From BM506 sp031581485 (GTDB taxonomy: Bacteria > Desulfobacterota > Desulfobulbia > Desulfobulbales > SURF-16): 10,435 bases of DNA. A program made the translations under genes and the position numbers. This document shows positions 6,246 through 10,435 of the stretch, one piece after another (position 1 is the first letter of the stretch; every line of letters begins with the position of its first letter). The stretch spans positions 1-10,435 of the forward strand of contig JAVLBA010000078.1 in NCBI GenBank assembly GCA_031581485.1, in the 5' to 3' direction. The notes beneath the pieces are model-generated. The model did no database searches and was not told the origin of the DNA. It saw nothing but the letters and a program-made list of their open reading frames with translations.

Positions 6246-7250
6246 CTAAATCATTTTCTGATCGTCCATGAGCTGGATGAGGTCAAGGACCCGGTTTGAG
6301 TAGCCCCATTCGTTGTCGTACCAGGAGAGGACCTTGACCATGTTGCCGATCACCTTGGTGGAATCGCCGTCCACAATGGAGGAGTGCTGGTTGCCCTGGT
6401 AGTCGATGGAGACCAGGGGCTCGTCTGAATAGCCGAGATAGCGGCTGGCCGCCTCCTGCAGGGCCTGGTTGACCTCGGAGACGGTGGTCTCCCGCTCCAC
6501 CTCCATGACGGCGTCCACGATGGAGACGTTAGGGGTGGGCACCCGGATGGCCAGGCCGTCAAATTTATCCTTGAGTTCGGGCAGCACCAGGGAGACGGCA
6601 GCCGCCGCCCCGGTCTTGGTGGGGATCATGGACATGCCGGCGGCCCGGGCCCGGCGCAGATCAGGGTGGGGAAAATCCAGGAGGCGCTGATCGCCGGTAT
6701 AGGCGTGCACCGTGGTCATCAGCCCCTTCTTGATGCCGAAGCGGTCGAGGATGACCTTGGCAAAGGGGGCCAGGCAGTTGGTGGTGCAGGAGGCATTGGA
6801 GACGATATGGTCCGTGGCCGGGTCATATTCGTGCTCATTGACGCCCATGACAATGGTGCGCAGGTTGCCCTTGGCCGGCGCCGAGATCACCACCTTTTTG
6901 GCGCCTCCGTCAAAATGGCCCCCGGCCAGCTCACCGGTACAGAAGAGGCCGGTGGATTCCACCACATATTCGGCGCCGCTCCTGGCCCAGGGAATATCGG
7001 CGGGGCTGCGGTGGTTGGTAATGGCAATCTCCCTGTCGTTGATGAGGATGCCGGTGGCGCCGGTTGTCACCTGGTGGGGAAAGGGACCCATGATGGAATC
7101 ATATTTCAGGAGATGGGCCAGGGTCTTGGTGTCGGTGAGGTCATTGATGGCCACCACCTCCATATCCGCAAATTCCGGATAGTGGGCCACGGCCCGGAAG
7201 ATACTCCTGCCAATACGTCCGAAACCGTTGATGCCAATTTTAATCGTCAT
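6246..7250 (-). CDS. gap: Type I glyceraldehyde-3-phosphate dehydrogenase
   Basis: This protein interconverts glyceraldehyde 3-phosphate, phosphate and NAD+ with 1,3-bisphosphoglycerate in glycolysis/gluconeogenesis. At 334 residues it is full length. The Rossmann motif INGFGRIGR (7-15) opens the protein. NDLTD (36-40), with Asp37, indicates preference for NAD over NADP. The catalytic SNASCTTNC (151-159) has Cys155, and TVHAYTGDQ has the base His182. WYDNEWGYSNR lies near the C-terminus. A good Shine-Dalgarno, GGAGG, stands five bases before the ATG. It is the first gene after a 149-base gap downstream of the hypothetical gene and probably shares a transcript with the PPDK-like gene. Pairing GAPDH with a dikinase-like protein fits lower glycolysis/gluconeogenesis, but the link is inference. 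Confidence 0.97.
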   Translation of the reverse strand: MTIKIGINGFGRIGRSIFRAVAHYPEFADMEVVAINDLTDTKTLAHLLKYDSIMGPFPHQVTTGATGILINDREIAITNHRSPADIPWARSGAEYVVESTGLFCTGELAGGHFDGGAKKVVISAPAKGNLRTIVMGVNEHEYDPATDHIVSNASCTTNCLAPFAKVILDRFGIKKGLMTTVHAYTGDQRLLDFPHPDLRRARAAGMSMIPTKTGAAAAVSLVLPELKDKFDGLAIRVPTPNVSIVDAVMEVERETTVSEVNQALQEAASRYLGYSDEPLVSIDYQGNQHSSIVDGDSTKVIGNMVKVLSWYDNEWGYSNRVLDLIQLMDDQKMI

Positions 7251-7255
7251 AGGAG

Positions 7256-7260
7256 CCTCC
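7256..7260 (-). promoter_or_regulatory. Ribosome binding site of gap
   Basis: GGAGG on the - strand, five bases before the ATG at 7250. It is the clearest Shine-Dalgarno sequence seen in the window and fixes the gap start. Confidence 0.8.
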
Positions 7261-7282
7261 CGGCGAGAATGGTTTTTTTTAA

Positions 7283-7346
7283 GAATAGAGGATACAGGAT
7301 TCAGAATACAGAATACGGGGTCAAGAATACAGGATTAAGAATGCAG
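7283..7346. repeat. Degenerate tandem repeat of ATACAGGATT / AGAATACAG words
   Basis: ATACAGGATT occurs exactly at 7292-7301 and 7327-7336, 35 bases apart. AGAATAC occurs at 7303-7309, 7310-7316 and 7324-7330, with related words GAATAGAGG, GATTAAGAATGCAG and GATTCAG around them. No mirror arm is seen, unlike the other repeat blocks. The block lies between the hypothetical gene and gap, 30-95 bases upstream of the gap start. The remaining sequence to 7399 shows no other feature. Confidence 0.8.
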
Positions 7347-7399
7347 AAGGAAGAAGTCCGCACCTCTCAAGAAGGCCAGCCGGGAAGGTGCCTTGCTCT

Positions 7400-8161
7400 T
7401 CAGGTCGCCATGAATTTGCGGCCGTCGCGGATCATGGCGCGGATAAGAAAGGTGCGGCGGCGGGCCTCTTCCAGGTCCGGGTTGAGGGCGAGGGCGGTCT
7501 CATAGGCGGCCAGGGAGTCGCTGAGCCATTGTCCGTTAAAATAGCTCTTGGCGGCCAGCAGATAGGCCGCTTCCGGCTGGTCTGGAAAAAGCTCGGCAAA
7601 GATCTGTGTCGCTGAGACACCCCACAGATCCTCACTGAGGGCGCCCTCCTCCAGCAGAAGACGAAGCAGCAGGGTGTTGTGGGCCTGGCCGGGCAGAAGC
7701 AGACGCAGGAGGGAATTGGCCTGGTCAAAGAGAATGGTGAGATTTGCCATCTGGCCCGGGATCTCGGCAACGATTCCCTCCATGAACAGCTCCCGGCTGA
7801 GGCGTTCATGCCCCCGCCCGGCAGCCGGCCTGGCCGGGCTGTTGTCCCGGTCCAGGGTGACATTCTCCTGGAGTTTGACAGCTTCATGGAAGAGGGCGGT
7901 CATGACCCACTCCAGCTCCAGACCATCTGGCTCACTGCTCTCCTTGAAAAGCAGGCGGCATTGCTGCCTGAGCTGCCGCAGAGCTCCCAGGAGGGCTGCC
8001 ATCTCCCCGGCAGGATCTATCTTGGCGCCCTGGTGCGCCTCCTGCTGCAGGGCGGTAAAGGCTGTGTAGGCGGCGTGGCAGCCGCTGTAGAAAGAACGGA
8101 CATGGAAATCCCTGCGCTCCGCAAACCATCTGTTGGCGGGGGCGGCTTTGCCGCTTTGCAT
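7400..8161 (-). CDS. Hypothetical protein with a C-terminal TPR-like helix pair
   Basis: I do not recognise this 253-residue protein. It is soluble, with no signal peptide or membrane segment, and appears largely helical. Near the C-terminus AAYLLAAKSYFNGQWLSDSL followed by AAYETALALNPDLEEARRR has the shape of one tetratricopeptide repeat, usually a protein-binding element. The ATG at 8161 lies two bases past the glgA stop; a GTG at 8176 would add five residues and overlap glgA. I prefer the ATG because of the tight junction and GAGTAAGG just before it. Either way the gene is translationally close-coupled to glgA, so it may be a partner of or scaffold for the glycogen synthase. That role is inference from position only. 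Confidence 0.8.
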   Translation of the reverse strand: MQSGKAAPANRWFAERRDFHVRSFYSGCHAAYTAFTALQQEAHQGAKIDPAGEMAALLGALRQLRQQCRLLFKESSEPDGLELEWVMTALFHEAVKLQENVTLDRDNSPARPAAGRGHERLSRELFMEGIVAEIPGQMANLTILFDQANSLLRLLLPGQAHNTLLLRLLLEEGALSEDLWGVSATQIFAELFPDQPEAAYLLAAKSYFNGQWLSDSLAAYETALALNPDLEEARRRTFLIRAMIRDGRKFMAT

Positions 8162-8163
8162 CC

Positions 8164-9750
8164 TTACTCTTTGCACGCGGCCTCCTGGTACAGTTCCAGA
8201 TAGCGGCGCATGATTTTATCCCAGGTGTAGTGGTTGTCGATGGTCTGCACCGCCTTTTTCTGCATGGCGGCGATCTGCTCCGGTTTGGTGTGGTAGAGGG
8301 CCAGGGCCCGTTTGATGGCCGCCATCAGGGCTGCGGCCGTGTGTTTCTGATAGGCAAAGCCGGTCTGGTTATCCACCACCTTCACCAGACCGCCGATATG
8401 ATGGACAATGGGCAGGTTGCCGAAGAGCTGGGCAATATAATCGGTGAGGCCGCACGGCTCATACTGGGAGGGGATCACGAAAAAATCCCCGGCCGCATAG
8501 ACCTGGTGGGCCAGATGCGGATCATACCCCTCAAGGACACAGACCCGGCCCTCATAGGCCTTTTCCCTGGTCAGGGAGATAAGGGCCTGGGCAATACGTT
8601 TTTCGCCGGAGCCCAGAATAAGGGCCTGGAAATTCTTTGCCGCCGGCAGCAGCAGATGGAGGGCCTCCACAAAGATATCCATGCCCTTCTGGCCGGAAAA
8701 ACGGCCGATCACCGTGAGCAGGGGCCGGCCCTGGCCGGGATCCAGGTGGCCATGCTGGCTGATCCCGCTGAAGGCCTTTTGGGCCAGGGACTTTTCAAGC
8801 TGGCGGCGGCAGATTTTTTTGCCTTCCAGGTCGCCTCGGGCCACGGAAAAAGGGGCGGCCAGGCCCAGTCTCTCTGCCTCTCTGGTGTCAAAATCAGCGG
8901 GATTGATGCCGTTGGTAATGCCCCTGATTTTAATGCCCCGGCTCAGGAGAAAATGGCCGAGCCAGCCGGTGAGCTCATCCTCGTCCGTCTCCCGCAGTTC
9001 GCGGGCGTAATTTTCGCTCACCGTATTCAAGAGGCAGTGGCGGGAGGCGGCGATAAAGGGGTCAAAATCACCGTTCAGCAGATTCTTGTTGATGAAACTG
9101 CGGGGCAGGCCGGTGACGGCCTGGGCATAGGGCAGGTCCCCCACTTCCTGGTGATACCCCACCCCGGCATTGTGGATGGTGACCACAAAGCCGGTGTGGC
9201 GGAAATAATGGCGGAAGCCGTCCAGCTCCCGGACCAGGGCGGGTATGAGGGCGGTATGGCCGTCGTGGCAGTGGATGATGTCCGGCCGTTCATGGCGGTG
9301 GAGGAGATAGCAGAGCGCACTCTTCTGGAGCAGGATGTTCATGGCAAAATAATCATCATGCCCCTGGCCGGCCCGCTTGAACGGATCCACCAGTTCCTCG
9401 GCCGCGGTATAGGTGTAGATCCCCTTTTTTTCACGAAAACGGGGGGAGTCAACAAGATAGATGGTGACCTCGCCCCTGCCCCTGCCTTGGCTTTTCTTGC
9501 CCCAGATGACCACCTTTTCCTGGCGGTCCTGGCTGGCATAATTCATGGCGACAGACAGGGTGGCCTTGACCTTGAAACCCAGGAGCTTGGGGGAAAGGAA
9601 GCCGTAGCACGGCAGGATCACCGAGACCTTGGCCACCTTGCCCAGGGCCTCGGCCAACTGCCGGCAGACGTCCTTGACGCCGCCGGCCCCGGCCAGACCG
9701 TCATATTCGCGGGAGACAAACCAGATGTTTTTTATGGTGCGTGTAGCCAT
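8164..9750 (-). CDS. glgA: Glycogen/starch synthase-type glycosyltransferase (GT5)
   Basis: Family GT5 glycogen synthases add glucose from a nucleotide-sugar donor (ADP-glucose in bacteria) to the non-reducing end of an alpha-1,4-glucan. The 528 residues run somewhat longer than the roughly 480 of Escherichia coli GlgA. Visible landmarks in order are WFVSREYDGLAGAGGVKDV (10-28), HCHDGHTALIPALV, TIHNAG, NTVSENYARELRE, GITNGINPADFD, VIGRFSGQKGMD with the donor-phosphate Arg and Lys, and SQYEPCGLTDY with the catalytic-type Glu431, then LPIVHHIGGL. The N-terminal KTGGL motif, whose Lys contacts ADP-glucose, here reads GAGGV: the Lys position is Gly21. The enzyme is therefore a divergent GT5 member and donor or acceptor use may differ. 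No clear Shine-Dalgarno precedes the ATG. It is close-coupled to the hypothetical gene downstream. Confidence 0.87.
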   Translation of the reverse strand: MATRTIKNIWFVSREYDGLAGAGGVKDVCRQLAEALGKVAKVSVILPCYGFLSPKLLGFKVKATLSVAMNYASQDRQEKVVIWGKKSQGRGRGEVTIYLVDSPRFREKKGIYTYTAAEELVDPFKRAGQGHDDYFAMNILLQKSALCYLLHRHERPDIIHCHDGHTALIPALVRELDGFRHYFRHTGFVVTIHNAGVGYHQEVGDLPYAQAVTGLPRSFINKNLLNGDFDPFIAASRHCLLNTVSENYARELRETDEDELTGWLGHFLLSRGIKIRGITNGINPADFDTREAERLGLAAPFSVARGDLEGKKICRRQLEKSLAQKAFSGISQHGHLDPGQGRPLLTVIGRFSGQKGMDIFVEALHLLLPAAKNFQALILGSGEKRIAQALISLTREKAYEGRVCVLEGYDPHLAHQVYAAGDFFVIPSQYEPCGLTDYIAQLFGNLPIVHHIGGLVKVVDNQTGFAYQKHTAAALMAAIKRALALYHTKPEQIAAMQKKAVQTIDNHYTWDKIMRRYLELYQEAACKE

Positions 9751-9784
9751 TTGTTTGCGATGGAGGTGGGAAAAGATTTTTGGT

Positions 9785-9920
9785 TAAACACAGAGACACA
9801 GAGACACAAAGATTTTTCACAGAGGGCGTCGGCGTTGCGAGTCCGTTGTCATGGCATCAAAGTGATTATCAATAATAATAAAAAGTCTTTCTCTGTGTCT
9901 CTGTGCCTCTGTGTTGAAAA
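9785..9920. repeat. ACACAGAGACACAGAG inverted repeat between aroC and glgA
   Basis: The left arm (about 9788-9828) reads ACACAGAGACACAGAGACAC followed by AAAGATTTTTCACAGAG. The right arm (about 9888-9916) is CTTTCTCTGTGTCTCTGTG followed by CCTCTGTGTT, its near-perfect mirror. The arms are separated by about 60 bases that include GGCGTCGGCGTTGCGAG and an AT-rich stretch with three AAT. There is no open frame of interest. Similar CACAGAG-word repeats occur between genes in many unrelated environmental bacteria, from general knowledge. Confidence 0.88.
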
Positions 9921-9935
9921 CAATGTCAAAATATT

Positions 9936-9985
9936 GAAAATAATATCTCTGTGCCGAAAATAATATCTCTGTGTTGAAAATAAAG
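9936..9985. repeat. 20-bp tandem direct repeat, tail of the CACAGAG block
   Basis: GAAAATAATATCTCTGTG plus CC (9936-9955) is followed directly by GAAAATAATATCTCTGTG plus TT (9956-9975) and a third partial GAAAATAAAG (9976-9985). Each unit carries one CTCTGTG word of the adjacent inverted repeat joined to an AT-rich spacer, so it seems to have expanded from the right arm. Confidence 0.85.
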
Positions 9986-10003
9986 CCGGCTGCTAACTCC
10001 TTG

Positions 10004-10435
10004 CTACTCCCCTGAGTCCGGGATCAGCTCGCAGGCCTGCTGGCGCAGAAAATGGTCGGCCAGGGTCAGGCAGACCATGGCCTCGCAGACCGGGATGATG
10101 CGGGGGATGGCGGAGATGTCATGGCGGCCGCCGATCACCACCTCCACCGGCTCGTTGTCCAGGTTGACGGTCTTCTGGGGCTTGCCGATGGAGGGGATGG
10201 GCTTTACTGCCACCCGGCTCACCACGGCATCGCCGTTGGATATGCCGGCCAGGATGCCGCCGCAGTTGTTGGAGCTGAATCCTTCAGGGGTCAGGGCATC
10301 GTTGTTCTCGGAGCCCTTCATGAGGCTGGCCGCAAAACCGGCGCCGATCTCCACGCCCTTGACGGCGCCGATGGACATCAGGGCCCCGGCCAGGTCGGCG
10401 ATTTCCGGGGGATAGCCGCCGGCGGGTACCTTGAG
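10004..10435 (-). CDS. aroC: Chorismate synthase, C-terminal part (5' end beyond the window)
   Basis: Only the last 143 residues are present; the frame is open through the right edge. Chorismate synthase converts 5-enolpyruvylshikimate 3-phosphate to chorismate using reduced FMN, the last step of the shared aromatic pathway. Family segments seen are IGAVKGVEIGAGFAAS, the flavin-site region SSNNCGGILAGISNGD, VAVKPIPSIGKPQKTV, and GGRHDISAIPRIIPVCEAM with the conserved RHD. The family usually has RHDPC; here it is RHDIS, a mild variation. It ends with TAG. A 253-base repeat-filled gap separates it from glgA downstream, so the two need not share a transcript, and no convincing terminator follows aroC. 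Confidence 0.95.
   Translation of the reverse strand, partial: LKVPAGGYPPEIADLAGALMSIGAVKGVEIGAGFAASLMKGSENNDALTPEGFSSNNCGGILAGISNGDAVVSRVAVKPIPSIGKPQKTVNLDNEPVEVVIGGRHDISAIPRIIPVCEAMVCLTLADHFLRQQACELIPDSGE

Noticed and set aside
8230..9963. A 577-codon open frame on the + strand opposite glgA
   Set aside because: It is antisense to clear GT5 motifs, has shadow-type composition, and runs on into the CACAGAG repeat with a low-complexity end.
9984..9991. AGCCGGCT palindrome after aroC as a terminator
   Set aside because: The eight-base palindrome leaves no loop for a stable hairpin, and the following - strand TTTATTTT is not a continuous T tract.

Overview
This window looks like chromosome from an anaerobic deltaproteobacterium-type organism (Desulfobacterota, most likely a Desulfobulbales-like sulfur or sulfate metaboliser). 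The inference rests on moderately GC-rich genes, a tRNA for selenocysteine, a two-subunit-type glycyl-tRNA synthetase, and a very large pyruvate-phosphate-dikinase-like protein next to a GAPDH gene. The assignment comes from gene content only; no rRNA or other phylogenetic marker is present.

Layout. Positions 1-232 are AT-rich and filled by short degenerate purine repeats and their pyrimidine mirror. On the + strand follow glyQ (233-1084) and a small acidic protein with a zinc-binding-like HxxxCxxC motif (1286-1681). Between them, on the - strand, lies selC, the selenocysteine tRNA (1106-1203), with a recognisable promoter. After the small protein, 1695-1847 holds a probable structured non-coding RNA ending in nine T; its core resembles 6S RNA. 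From 1875 to the right edge all protein genes are on the - strand. In transcription order, right to left, they are aroC (3' part only), glgA, a hypothetical protein with a TPR-like tail, gap, and the 1413-residue PPDK-like protein.

How the genes may work together. GlgA (glycogen synthesis), GAPDH (lower glycolysis/gluconeogenesis) and a protein with the ATP-grasp and phosphohistidine parts of PPDK suggest a central-carbon and storage-glucan neighbourhood. The dikinase-like protein lacks the C-terminal PEP/pyruvate barrel and carries about 900 extra N-terminal residues, so its phosphate acceptor cannot be read from the sequence. glyQ and selC are translation genes; glyS is not in the window.

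The most unusual feature at DNA level is that four intergenic gaps (before glyQ, between gap and the PPDK-like gene, before gap, and between aroC and glgA) each carry a different 'word-like' short repeat: AAATAAAGAAGGTATAG, AGTTGAGAAATAAGAA, ATACAGGATT/AGAATACAG and ACACAGAGACACAGAG. Three of the four are arranged as inverted repeats. They do not encode proteins here and look like non-autonomous repeat elements. Long open frames opposite the PPDK-like gene and glgA are judged to be antisense shadows.
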